DNA of 64,000 bases from Meridianimaribacter flavus. Lineage in GTDB: Bacteria; Bacteroidota; Bacteroidia; Flavobacteriales; Flavobacteriaceae. The stretch's first letter is position 1; the number at the start of each line of letters is the position of its first letter. Position numbers and translations under genes: made by a program. The notes beneath the pieces are model-generated. The model saw only the letters and a program-made list of their open reading frames with translations, had not been told where the DNA came from and ran no database searches. Shown piece after piece: positions 25,682 to 34,661 of this stretch. Location: positions 248,001-312,000 of the forward strand of contig NZ_SOQZ01000002.1 in the NCBI RefSeq assembly GCF_004366715.1, written 5' to 3'.

Positions 25682-28090
25682 TTAGTTTGAATGATAAAAA
25701 CAAGTATCACTTCCTATTGGAGAACCATCAGGAATTTTTGGTGAACTTGGTGCTTTAAAACCTTTAGGATTTCCTAAAAATTTATCTATCTCTTTCACCA
25801 TAAACATTGCCATTGGATCAACTCTTCGCTCTTGTAATTTCACTTTTAGTTTCATCACTTCAAAATTTACTAAAGCCTGAGCTTGTGGCATTAATTTTTC
25901 GCTAGCTGATAACGCCATAATATTATTTAAAACCGAAAGATTGATAACCTGCTGTACTTCGCCTTGGTAACTGTTTTCTGTTTTCTTTTTTATAGTGGCA
26001 TCTATCAAGATTTCTAAAAATTCTTTTAAACCTAATTGCGATTTATCTAAAACCTTTTGTTGATACACTCTGTTCATTCGTTCAGGATTTAATAATAATC
26101 CCAAAGTCATATCGCTTGACGTTTCTACAGGTGCAAAAGGATCAAAAGCGACTCCTGTATTACCACGAAATGATTCTCTTGTTCGCCAATACTGAAATGC
26201 TCTTGGAGGAAACAACCCTAACTTATCTTGTGGAATAGCCAATGTCTCTGCAGAAAGGGTTTTAAGTATAGCTTGTAGTGCTTCTTTTTGAGTTTTAGCA
26301 TCGATAGCTTTTGTAATCATTTGACCATCGCCTTTTACCGCATAGTTATAATCCAATCCACCTACAAGCTTAGTAGCTGCTTCGGTTTGATAACGATGAA
26401 AGAAATATAAAGGCACAAACACATCTTCTAAAACTGAATAAGGTTCTCCTGTCTTAATATTATCTTTTGAAAAATTTGAAATTGCTTTAGCTCTCACTTT
26501 AAGCACGTTTTCTAACTCCTCAGAAGCACTTTTACCGTTATCCCAAAGGTGAGCATAGGCATGAGCACCATTTTGTGCTCGTGCATCACTATCGGTTATA
26601 AATCGAAGACCAGAATTAGTTGCTTCTTTCAAAATGTTATTTAGTGCTTCTGTTTCATTTTCAGTGTCTTTAAATTGAGAATAACTATACGCCACAGTAA
26701 CTTTATCCCAATCACCAATACCAACATCATAAGCATCGCTTAAATCAACTTCGCCATTTGTAAGTTTTACTTTTGGATGCGGATAATCCATAACCGAAGC
26801 TCTATTATTAGTACTTGCTGCAAAATTATGTGCAAAGCCAATAGTATGTCCCACTTCGTGCGCGCTCAACTGACGTATTCTTGCCAAAGCCATTTGTAAC
26901 ATAGGTTGATAGTTGTCATCACGATTAGCGAATGGCTTATTCAATAACGCCTGAGCAATCATGAAATCTTGTCTAATACGTAAACTACCTAGGCTAACAT
27001 GACCTTTAATAATCTCTCCTGTTCTTGGGTCTATAACACTTCCACCATAACTCCAACCTCTTGTTGAGCGATGTACCCATTGAATAACATTATATCTGCA
27101 ATCCATAGGATCAGCATCTTCAGGCAACACTTCAACTTGAAAAGCATTTTTAAAACCAATAGCTTCGTAGGCTTCATTCCACCAACGCGCTCCATCTAAT
27201 AAAGCAGAACGAATAGGTTCAGGAGTACCAGAATCTAAATAATAAATAATAGGTTCAACTGCTTCACTAATGGAATCGTTTGGGTTCTTTTTTTCTAAAC
27301 GATGACGAATAATATAATGCTTCTTTATTTGCTCCTGTACAGGAGTTGCATAATCCATATACGAAATGGAAATGGCTCCACTACGCACATCAAACTCACG
27401 CTTTTTATAATTATCGTCCGGTAATTCTACAAATGAATGATGCTGAATAACACTCACTAAAGAAGCTGTTGGTGTTACACTTCTTATGTTTCGGCCTTTT
27501 GGGTCTCCACTAAAAGTTAACAATGCTTCAAACTCAACATTTTTTGGGAAAGCCTTTGTACGCTCTAGTGATAGTGCACTTTTACTCATATCTAAACTGT
27601 AGCGTCCTTCGTTTTGGCTTTGCAATCTATCAGCTACTCCATGAGCATCTTGCATTAAAAACGAAGTAATATCGATAATGTATTTTCCGTTGGACTCCTC
27701 TTCTATTTTAAACCCAAATAACACCGATTTTGCAAAAGCTTGTTCAATACTTTTCTTTTCTAACTCGTTATCGGTTATTGCTCTGTAATTTTGATTAGGT
27801 TGTACTAAAAGTAATTTGTTTCCTGCTTTAACAAATTTTACAATTCTGTTATCTCCAAGTTGTCCTCTATCTAAACCTATATCATTAGAACCAACTCCTG
27901 TTGCTAGTGAGTTTACATATAAAAACTCCTCATCTAACTTAGTAACTTCTAGATAGATTTTATCTTGAGCTTCTTCATAAAAGAAATTAAAATATCCTTC
28001 GTAATTTTTTAAATCTTTTCCTGTTAATCCTTGAGCAAAGGAAGTAGTAATACATAAAAGTAAAAATGAATGTAAAAAAAGCGTTTTCAT
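25682..28090 (-). CDS. Secreted zinc-dependent metalloprotease (DUF5117/DUF5118 type)
   Basis: 802 residues. A signal peptide ends near residue 19 (TTSFAQ). A DUF5118/DUF5117-like N-terminal half of about 280 residues (YEGYFNFFYEEAQDKIYLEV onward) is followed by the catalytic zincin domain with HEVGHTIGFAH at 411-421, the extended HExxHxxGxxH metzincin-like zinc site. A helical C-terminal part of about 350 residues follows. No T9SS sorting domain is visible, so it is probably periplasmic or lipid-independent outer-surface. The family is common in Bacteroidota and its natural substrate is unknown. It diverges from prfB. Confidence 0.88.
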   Translation of the reverse strand: MKTLFLHSFLLLCITTSFAQGLTGKDLKNYEGYFNFFYEEAQDKIYLEVTKLDEEFLYVNSLATGVGSNDIGLDRGQLGDNRIVKFVKAGNKLLLVQPNQNYRAITDNELEKKSIEQAFAKSVLFGFKIEEESNGKYIIDITSFLMQDAHGVADRLQSQNEGRYSLDMSKSALSLERTKAFPKNVEFEALLTFSGDPKGRNIRSVTPTASLVSVIQHHSFVELPDDNYKKREFDVRSGAISISYMDYATPVQEQIKKHYIIRHRLEKKNPNDSISEAVEPIIYYLDSGTPEPIRSALLDGARWWNEAYEAIGFKNAFQVEVLPEDADPMDCRYNVIQWVHRSTRGWSYGGSVIDPRTGEIIKGHVSLGSLRIRQDFMIAQALLNKPFANRDDNYQPMLQMALARIRQLSAHEVGHTIGFAHNFAASTNNRASVMDYPHPKVKLTNGEVDLSDAYDVGIGDWDKVTVAYSYSQFKDTENETEALNNILKEATNSGLRFITDSDARAQNGAHAYAHLWDNGKSASEELENVLKVRAKAISNFSKDNIKTGEPYSVLEDVFVPLYFFHRYQTEAATKLVGGLDYNYAVKGDGQMITKAIDAKTQKEALQAILKTLSAETLAIPQDKLGLFPPRAFQYWRTRESFRGNTGVAFDPFAPVETSSDMTLGLLLNPERMNRVYQQKVLDKSQLGLKEFLEILIDATIKKKTENSYQGEVQQVINLSVLNNIMALSASEKLMPQAQALVNFEVMKLKVKLQERRVDPMAMFMVKEIDKFLGNPKGFKAPSSPKIPDGSPIGSDTCFYHSN

Positions 28091-28170
28091 AATTGAGTAT
28101 TAAGGCATAAAACTAAACAAATTCCTTTAAAAATATCCTTGCAAATCTTTTACAATGCAGGTTTTAATTT

Positions 28171-28178
28171 TAAATTTG
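28171..28178 (+). promoter_or_regulatory. -7 box for prfB
   Basis: TAAATTTG fits TAnnTTTG and lies 17 bases before the ATG at 28196, implying a very short leader. Confidence 0.5.
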
Positions 28179-28195
28179 TCAAAATTTACAATTTT

Positions 28196-29306
28196 ATGAC
28201 TACATCAGATCAAATAAAAGATCTTAATTCCCGTCTAGGTTCGCTTAGACAATATCTTTGACGTAGATGCCAAATTAATAGAAATAGCTAACGAAGAAGA
28301 AAAAACATTTGACCCAAACTTCTGGAACGACTCCAAAGCTGCTGAAGCCATAATGAAGTCGCTAAGAGAAAAGAAAAAATGGGTTGAAGATTATAACACT
28401 GCAAAAACACTTGTAGAAGACTTAGAAGTTATTTACGAGTTTCATAAAGAAGATGAAGCTACTGCTGAAGATGTTGATGACCGATTTGAAAAAGCTGTAA
28501 CTCAAATTGAAAAATTAGAGTTTAAAAACATGCTTTCAGATGAAGGAGATAGCCTTAGTGCTGTACTTCAAATTACTGCTGGAGCTGGTGGAACCGAAAG
28601 CTGCGATTGGGCAAGTATGCTTATGCGTATGTACCTTATGTATGCTGAAAAAAATGGCTTTAAGGTTAAAGAACTTAACTTTCAAGAAGGAGATGTTGCA
28701 GGTATAAAAACAGTAACTTTAGAGATTGAAGGCGATTTTGCTTTTGGGTGGCTAAAAGGTGAAAATGGTGTGCATCGTTTGGTACGTATTTCACCATTTG
28801 ACAGTAATGCCAAACGACACACAAGCTTTGTTTCGGTATATGTTTATCCTTTGGTAGATGATACTATTGAAATAGAAATCAATCCTGCCGATATTGAAAT
28901 TACAACAGCGCGTTCAAGTGGTGCTGGTGGACAAAATGTAAATAAAGTTGAAACCAAAGTACAGCTTACTCACAAGCCTACAGGAATTCAAATTTCTTGT
29001 TCCGAAACGCGCTCGCAACATGATAACAGAGCAAGAGCAATGCAAATGCTTAAATCGCAGTTGTACGAAATAGAATTGCAAAAACAATTGGCTCAAAGAG
29101 ATGATATTGAAGCCGAAAAAATGAAGATTGAATGGGGAAGTCAAATACGTAATTACGTTATGCACCCTTATAAACTAGTAAAAGATGTAAGGTCTGGTCA
29201 TGAAACAGGTAATGTAGACGCTGTTATGGATGGAGATATTGAGCCATTTTTAAAAGCCTATTTAATGATGATGGGACAAAAAGAAGACACACAACAAACA
29301 CTATAA
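28196..29306 (+). CDS. prfB: Peptide chain release factor 2 with programmed +1 frameshift
   Basis: Translation starts at 28196, reads 21 codons ([19 protein letters not shown], then YL) and meets TGA at 28259. A +1 shift at CTT-TGA-C moves it into the frame that runs to 29306. The joined product is about 369 residues, the normal RF2 length (E. coli 365). RF2 marks are present: the SPF anticodon-like motif ([11 protein letters not shown]) and GGQ ([10 protein letters not shown]) for peptidyl-tRNA hydrolysis at UGA and UAA. Calling only the second frame would lose the N-terminus. arsC follows after 9 bases. Confidence 0.95.
28250..28262 (+). promoter_or_regulatory. prfB autoregulatory frameshift site, no Shine-Dalgarno
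   Basis: CAA TAT CTT TGA C is the classic CUUUGAC slip site: UGA in frame, then C. In E. coli an AGGGGG element sits just before it; here that position reads CTTAGACAA, with no SD-like purine run. Low RF2 leaves UGA unread and favours the shift, so the gene controls its own level. Confidence 0.93.
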
Positions 29307-29315
29307 AAAATTATT

Positions 29316-29657
29316 ATGCTTAAAATTTACCACAACCCTAGATGTAGTAAATCAAGACAAGGTATTGAAGTTCTTGAAACTTATGGAAAACCATTTAAAG
29401 TTATTAAATATTTAGAAGACGTTCCTTCTGAAAAAGAATTAAAAGACATCATTAATTTATTAGGAATTCTACCTATTGAATTAGTGCGTAAAAATGAAGC
29501 TATTTGGAAATCAGAATTTAAAGGTAAAGACCTTACTGACGATCAAATTATAAAAGCTATGACTGAAAACCCAAAACTTATTGAAAGACCAATAGCTATT
29601 AATGGTAAAAAGGCTGTTATTGGTAGACCTGCTACCAAAATTTTAGAAATTATTTAG
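29316..29657 (+). CDS. arsC: ArsC-family arsenate reductase
   Basis: 113 residues, thioredoxin fold. The catalytic Cys10 is in YHNPRCSKSR. The ArsC/Spx-like RPI motif is present (LIERPIAINGKKAVIGRP). It would reduce arsenate using glutathione/glutaredoxin-type thiols, although Bacteroidota lack much glutathione and the true partner may differ. No arsenite pump or ArsR is adjacent; the gene trails prfB by 9 bases. A role in general thiol chemistry is possible. Confidence 0.85.
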   Translation: MLKIYHNPRCSKSRQGIEVLETYGKPFKVIKYLEDVPSEKELKDIINLLGILPIELVRKNEAIWKSEFKGKDLTDDQIIKAMTENPKLIERPIAINGKKAVIGRPATKILEII

Positions 29658-29745
29658 CCTTAATAAGGTTTATTTCTTTAACACAACTTTAACCAAAACC
29701 CACTAAACCTTACCATATTTTTGCTGTCTAACTAAAAAACTAGGC

Positions 29746-30147
29746 ATGCAAAAACTATTCTTTTTTTTACTTTTTTTCAGTTTTTATTCTCTAGCTACTC
29801 ATTCTCAAAACAGTAATGAGAAGCAAATGCAAGAGATGAAAGAACAATATGAAGCTGACAAACTTGAATTTATAGAAAATCTTGTTAGCAGCTTAAGCGT
29901 TGACGATTTTCAAAAAGAAATCATCAAGCAAAAACTAAACTCCTATTTTGATGAAAAACAGAAAATTCATCAAGCAAACTTCCCTTCATATATACGCGAA
30001 GAAAAATTAAATGAATTGGACAGAACTCATTTTACTGAATTAAAAGATATATGTAAAGATGAAGTTATTAGTAAAATTCAAGAAGCAGTTAAAAACCCTT
30101 TGGAACATAAAAAAAAGAACAAGAGAAAAAAGAAAAACAAAAATTAA
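29746..30147 (+). CDS. Small exported hypothetical protein
   Basis: 133 residues. The N-terminus (FFFLLFFSFYSLATHSQ) is a signal peptide. The mature part is a charged helical domain (EKQMQEMKEQYEADKLEFIE, DDFQKEIIKQKLNSYFDEKQ) with a Lys-rich tail of about 16 residues. The alpha-helical plan recalls Spy/LTXXQ-like periplasmic proteins, but the diagnostic motif is not clear. It lies 18 bases upstream of the TonB-dependent receptor gene and is probably its operon partner. No function is recognised. Confidence 0.65.
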   Translation: MQKLFFFLLFFSFYSLATHSQNSNEKQMQEMKEQYEADKLEFIENLVSSLSVDDFQKEIIKQKLNSYFDEKQKIHQANFPSYIREEKLNELDRTHFTELKDICKDEVISKIQEAVKNPLEHKKKNKRKKKNKN

Positions 30148-30165
30148 CCCAACCAAAATCAATTC

Positions 30166-32601
30166 ATGAAACATCTATTTAAAACACTTATTCTACTTTT
30201 AAGCTTCAACTCAATTGTTGCGCAAACACCTAACGAAATAACCGTTTCTGGTATAGTAATGGACAGTGAGGTAAACTTACCATTAGAGTATGCAACTGTT
30301 GCTTTTTTTAGTAAAAAAGAGAATAAAATAGTTACTGGAGGCATTACAGATAGCGAAGGTAAATTCTCAATAAATGTACCTGCAGGAACTTATGACATAT
30401 CAGTTGAATACATTTCTTACGAAAAGAAAACCTATTATGATAAATCATTAACTAGCGATATAAATCTTGGCACTGTAGGTTTAGCTTTAGATGTTGAAGC
30501 TCTTGGAGAGGTTGAAGTTATTGCAGAGCGTACTACTGTTGAAATAAAACTAGACAAGAAAATATATAATGTTGGTAAAGACCTTACGGTTCGTGGTGGT
30601 ACAGTAAGTGATGTACTAGACAACGTTCCTTCGGTTTCTGTTGATGTTGAAGGAAATGTATCTTTAAGAGGTCAAGACAACGTACGTATTTTAATTAACG
30701 GTAAACCTTCAGGATTGGTAGGTTTAAATTCAACCGATGCTTTACGACAACTACCTGCTGAATCTATTGAGCGTGTTGAAGTAATCACCTCTCCTTCTGC
30801 TCGTTATGATGCCGAAGGAACTGCAGGTATTTTAAACATTATTTTAAGACGTAGTAAATTACAAGGGTTAAATGGAGCTGTTACTGTAAATGCAGGACAC
30901 CCAACACAAGCTGGAATTTCTGGGAATATTAACTACAGAACTGGAGATTTCAATTTTTTCAATACTACTGGATATAATTACAGAGAATCTCCTGGTAATT
31001 CACTTACTGAAACTGAATATTTTAATGGTGACGACCCTAACACATTTTTAAACGAATACAGAGATTTTGACAGACAGCGAAAAGGAATTACAACTAATAC
31101 AGGTGTTGAATGGTACATTAATGACACTGCTTCGTTAACAGCTTCGGTTGTGTACAGAAAAAGTGATGATGATGATGAAACTACTAACACTATTAGAGAG
31201 GTTGATGCAACTGGAGCATTAATTAATGAATCTCCAAGACTTGAACTTGAAAAAGAAGACGACAGAAACTTACAGTACTCTGTTAATTTCGACAAGCAAT
31301 TTAATGGAAACAGTGAGCACAGATTTACGTTCGATTTTCAATATGAAAATAGTAATGAGGATGAGTTTTCCTTAATTCAGCAAGATGGAGATGCTTCTGA
31401 AAGAGTAACAACTCTTGAAGAACAAGATCAAATTTTATTACAAAGTGACTACGTAATGCCTATTGGTGAAAAAGGTCAATTTGAATTTGGGTATAGAGGT
31501 AACTTTAACGAATTAGATACCGATTATGCGTTAGAGTTTTATGATGGTAATGATTATGTTTTAGACACTGATGTAAGTAATAACTTAGTTTACAGAGAAT
31601 ATATTAACGCTGTATACTCTCAATTTGGTAGTAAAATAAAAGACAAATTTTCTTATTTATTAGGTTTACGTATGGAATCTACACGTATAACTATTGACCA
31701 AGTTACAAGTGGTGATTTTGACAAGAAAAACTATGTTGGATTTTTCCCAACCGTAAATTTAGGGTATGAAATTACTGAAAACCAAAGTATCACATTTGGT
31801 TATAACCGAAGAATTAGAAGACCACGTTCTCGTTTTATAAATCCATTTCCATCAAGAAGTAGTGCAACTAACCTATTTCAAGGAAACCCAGATATTGACC
31901 CAAGTTACTCAAATACTGTTGACATTGGATACTTAAACAAATTTGGAAAAGTAACTTTAAACTCATCTATTTACTTTCAACATGCTACTGATGTATTTAC
32001 TTTCATTACAGAAGATACAGGACAAACAGTTACTGTTGGAGGAACTGAAGTACCAGTAATAAGACGTGTTCCTATTAACTTAGCAACAAACGACCGTTTT
32101 GGTTTTGAGTTTACCGTAACCTACAGACCATCAAAAAAATGGAACTTAAACGGAAACTTCAACTTATTCCAATCTAAAACCGAAGGTTTTTATAACGGAA
32201 CCGATTTTGGAGCTGAAAACATTAGTTGGTTTGCTCGATTAAACAATAAATATACTTTACCAGGAAAAATCGATTGGCAAACACGTTTATTTTATAGAGG
32301 ACCAAGTGAAGATGCTCAAAATAAAACAAAGGGAATGTTTTCAACTGATGTTGCTTTTAGTAAAGATATCTTAAATGAAAATGCTTCAATAGCTTTTAAT
32401 GTGAGCGATGTATTTAACAGCAGAAAAAGAATTTCTGACTCTACAACCGATACGTTTATTAGTCATAGTGAGTTTCAATGGAGACAACGTACTTTTAACC
32501 TATCGTTCACTTATAGATTTAACCAACAAAACAGAAACAACCAACGTCAAAGAGGTGGCGATGGTAATGGTGGTGGAGACGACTTTGAGTTTGAAGGGTA
32601 A
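30166..32601 (+). CDS. TonB-dependent receptor with carboxypeptidase-like N-terminal domain
   Basis: 811 residues. A signal peptide ends near residue 20 (NSIVAQ). A CarboxypepD_reg-like beta-sandwich (ITVSGIVMDSEVNLPLEYAT, residues 25-110) is followed by a plug (VGKDLTVRGGTVSDVLDNVP, then RPSGLVGL-like and TSPSARYDAEGTAGILNIIL). A beta-barrel of about 570 residues ends in LSFTYRFNQ, and a Gly/Asp-rich tail follows. Such receptors import substrates across the outer membrane using the proton motive force. No SusD gene is adjacent, so it is not a polysaccharide-utilisation locus. The ligand is unknown. Confidence 0.88.
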   Translation: MKHLFKTLILLLSFNSIVAQTPNEITVSGIVMDSEVNLPLEYATVAFFSKKENKIVTGGITDSEGKFSINVPAGTYDISVEYISYEKKTYYDKSLTSDINLGTVGLALDVEALGEVEVIAERTTVEIKLDKKIYNVGKDLTVRGGTVSDVLDNVPSVSVDVEGNVSLRGQDNVRILINGKPSGLVGLNSTDALRQLPAESIERVEVITSPSARYDAEGTAGILNIILRRSKLQGLNGAVTVNAGHPTQAGISGNINYRTGDFNFFNTTGYNYRESPGNSLTETEYFNGDDPNTFLNEYRDFDRQRKGITTNTGVEWYINDTASLTASVVYRKSDDDDETTNTIREVDATGALINESPRLELEKEDDRNLQYSVNFDKQFNGNSEHRFTFDFQYENSNEDEFSLIQQDGDASERVTTLEEQDQILLQSDYVMPIGEKGQFEFGYRGNFNELDTDYALEFYDGNDYVLDTDVSNNLVYREYINAVYSQFGSKIKDKFSYLLGLRMESTRITIDQVTSGDFDKKNYVGFFPTVNLGYEITENQSITFGYNRRIRRPRSRFINPFPSRSSATNLFQGNPDIDPSYSNTVDIGYLNKFGKVTLNSSIYFQHATDVFTFITEDTGQTVTVGGTEVPVIRRVPINLATNDRFGFEFTVTYRPSKKWNLNGNFNLFQSKTEGFYNGTDFGAENISWFARLNNKYTLPGKIDWQTRLFYRGPSEDAQNKTKGMFSTDVAFSKDILNENASIAFNVSDVFNSRKRISDSTTDTFISHSEFQWRQRTFNLSFTYRFNQQNRNNQRQRGGDGNGGGDDFEFEG

Positions 32602-32620
32602 ACCTAAAATGTATAAAACT

Positions 32621-32647
32621 AAAAAAGGACGCAATTGCGTCCTTTTT
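32621..32647. terminator. Bidirectional terminator, perfect palindrome
   Basis: AAAAAAGGACGCAA is the exact complement of TTGCGTCCTTTTTT. The 26-base palindrome sits between the TonB receptor and the converging 58-aa gene. Confidence 0.92.
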
Positions 32648-32667
32648 TTATAATATATAGTAAAAAA

Positions 32668-32844
32668 TTATTGTTGTAATCTTTGAGCTTTCTTTTCAGC
32701 TCTAATTTCTTTAAGTCTTTCAATTGAAGCACCAAAAATCCAGTAAGGGATTACGAAAGTCAATAAAAATATCATTAACCAAAATCCAATTGTTAAAATG
32801 GTTAAAAATGCTAAAAATCCTAAGTATTGATCAAATTCAAACAT
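32668..32844 (-). CDS. Small membrane protein, 58 aa
   Basis: ATG at 32844 to TAA at 32668. The protein starts MFEFDQYLGF and continues with about 25 hydrophobic residues (LAFLTILTIGFWLMIFLLTF) forming one or two membrane helices. It ends in a charged helix (SIERLKEIRAEKKAQRLQQ). The Lys/Arg-rich tail places the C-terminus in the cytoplasm by the positive-inside rule. The clean start, membrane profile and terminator placement support a real gene. I do not know the family. Confidence 0.7.
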   Translation of the reverse strand: MFEFDQYLGFLAFLTILTIGFWLMIFLLTFVIPYWIFGASIERLKEIRAEKKAQRLQQ

Positions 32845-32943
32845 GTGCTATTTTTTTGTTGTTGATGCAAAGATAAAACAAAGTGTTTTGTTTTACAATA
32901 CGAAACTAAAATTTATTAACAGCTTATTCACTACTCTTTTTCA

Positions 32944-33765
32944 CTAATCTTTGTATGGAAACAATCTTAAGAGACCTTCATACAAACTTCTATGTAAAAT
33001 AGTAGCATGATTTTCATTATCCATTAGTAAATAATCAACTGTTAAATGCTCTTTACCTGAGGATTTTAAAACTTCAGTAATAGCACTAGCTTCTCTTTGC
33101 ATAATTGGGTCTTCTTCCTTTCCTACTGAAACATACACATACGTTTCAACATCTGGTTGGTGACTAAACAACATATTAGCTTCGTTAAGCATACTTTCAT
33201 CATCCCACCATAAACTAGGACTAACAATTAAGTAATGCGTAAATAATGACTGTTTTTTCAATAAAACCTCAGTGGCTAACAAACCTCCTAATGATTGGCC
33301 AATTAAATATTTCTCATTAGTAGTTTTATACGTTTTCTCAATGTAAGGTTGCAATTCGGTTTCTAAAAAAGTGATAAACGATTTAGAGTGTCCTGTTGTT
33401 GGATAATTTTTTTTCAGAGATTTTAAATTTGTATGAAATGTGAAATCGCGTTTTCTATCTACATTAGCAATACCTACAACAATAACATCAGGCATTTTAA
33501 ACTGTAAATTAAAAAACTGCACCAAGCCAACGACATGAATAAAATCTTCATTGATTGAGCCATCTAAAACATATATAACAGGATATGCTTTAGCTGCATC
33601 ATAAGTTGATGGCAAATACACATTCAGTGTTCGGTTTTCATTTAAAACCTTTGAATGAATAGTTTTTACCTCTCCTATCGTTAATGGTTTTGATTTAACT
33701 TCGGTTTGCGAAAAAGAAAAAGAAACTGTAAAAACTAAAAAAAGGACTGCTATAACTTGCTTCAT
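32944..33765 (-). CDS. Secreted esterase-like alpha/beta hydrolase (Fes/IroE type)
   Basis: 273 residues from the ATG at 33765, which gives a proper signal peptide (VIAVLFLVFTVSFSFSQ). The frame is open 14 codons further up, but that part is not signal-like. Motifs: NRTLNVYLPSTYDAAKAYPV, VIYVLDGSIN, and the nucleophile elbow GQSLGGLLA. The enzyme belongs to the putative-esterase family that includes siderophore esterases and S-formylglutathione hydrolases. The role cannot be fixed here; no siderophore genes are near. The C-terminal His lies in DNENHATILH. Confidence 0.8.
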   Translation of the reverse strand: MKQVIAVLFLVFTVSFSFSQTEVKSKPLTIGEVKTIHSKVLNENRTLNVYLPSTYDAAKAYPVIYVLDGSINEDFIHVVGLVQFFNLQFKMPDVIVVGIANVDRKRDFTFHTNLKSLKKNYPTTGHSKSFITFLETELQPYIEKTYKTTNEKYLIGQSLGGLLATEVLLKKQSLFTHYLIVSPSLWWDDESMLNEANMLFSHQPDVETYVYVSVGKEEDPIMQREASAITEVLKSSGKEHLTVDYLLMDNENHATILHRSLYEGLLRLFPYKD

Positions 33766-33794
33766 ATATAAACCATTTTTGATTTTATAAATAT

Positions 33795-33830
33795 AAAAAA
33801 ACACCATGAATTGACTACATGATGTTTTTT
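33795..33830 (-). terminator. Minus-strand terminator after the peroxiredoxin gene
   Basis: On the minus strand ACATCATG pairs with CATGGTGT (one G-U), followed by a run of seven T residues. It sits between the 3' end of the peroxiredoxin gene and the esterase start. Confidence 0.7.
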
Positions 33831-33850
33831 AATCTTTTTAATTGTTGATC

Positions 33851-34492
33851 CTAATCTAAATTAGGTTGTGGAGTTGTTCGCAAATAAGGTTTTACAACTT
33901 TATGACCTTTAGGGAAAAGCTCAGGAATATCTTTATCTGCAACCGCAGGAACGATAACACAGTCATCTCCATTATTCCAGTTAGCAGGTGTAGCTACTTT
34001 ATGATAAGCTGTAAGCTGTAACGAATCGATAACTCGTAATAACTCATCAAAATTTCTACCTGTTGAAGCTGGATAAGTAATAATAAGTTTTACTTTTTTA
34101 TCAGGATCAATCACGAATACTGAACGAACAGTTAATTTACTATCTGCATTAGGATGTATCATATCATAAAGTTCTGATACTTTTCGATCTTCATCAGCAA
34201 TTATTGGAAAGTTTACAGTTGTGTTTTGCGTTTCATTAATATCGTTAATCCATCCTTTATGAGACTCTACTCCATCAACACTTAACGCTACTACTTTAAC
34301 ATTTCGTTTATCAAATTCTGATTTATATTTAGCTACAGTACCAAGCTCTGTAGTACAAACAGGAGTATAATCGGCAGGATGCGAAAACAAGATTCCCCAA
34401 CCATCACCTAACCAGTCATGAAAATTAATCTGTCCTTCTGAAGATTGTGCAGTAAAGTTTGGTGCTACATCTCCTAATCTAATTGTTGCCAT
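33851..34492 (-). CDS. 1-Cys peroxiredoxin (Prx6 type)
   Basis: 213 residues. The AhpC/TSA domain shows FSHPADYTPVCTTELG with the peroxidatic Cys near residue 46. The second domain (TPANWNNGDDCVIVPAV) is the Prx6 C-terminal domain. Prx6-type enzymes reduce hydrogen and organic peroxides and use a single catalytic Cys. The length and order match the family. It is the second peroxiredoxin of the window, after bcp. A promoter region lies between it and divergent fumC. Confidence 0.92.
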   Translation of the reverse strand: MATIRLGDVAPNFTAQSSEGQINFHDWLGDGWGILFSHPADYTPVCTTELGTVAKYKSEFDKRNVKVVALSVDGVESHKGWINDINETQNTTVNFPIIADEDRKVSELYDMIHPNADSKLTVRSVFVIDPDKKVKLIITYPASTGRNFDELLRVIDSLQLTAYHKVATPANWNNGDDCVIVPAVADKDIPELFPKGHKVVKPYLRTTPQPNLD

Positions 34493-34631
34493 GTTTATGA
34501 TTTTAAAAATTAAAGTATAAAGATACTTATTAATCTACTAAACTAGTAGGAATTAAAAACATTTAAGTTTTTTTTAATATTTAAGCACATAACTTCATGC
34601 TTTTTAAACCCAAAAGAACGATGAAAAATGT

Positions 34632-34639
34632 TAAATTTG
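34632..34639 (+). promoter_or_regulatory. -7 box for fumC
   Basis: TAAATTTG matches TAnnTTTG and lies 22 bases before the fumC ATG at 34662. Confidence 0.55.
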
Positions 34640-34661
34640 TGCATCTAATAAAACAAACATC

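Noticed and set aside
28259-28261. In-frame stop early in prfB, as if a pseudogene
   Set aside because: It is the known programmed +1 site CTT-TGA-C; the shifted frame gives a full RF2.
32408-32653. Overlapping plus-strand frame across the TonB receptor end
   Set aside because: It runs through the terminator palindrome and has no protein-like character.
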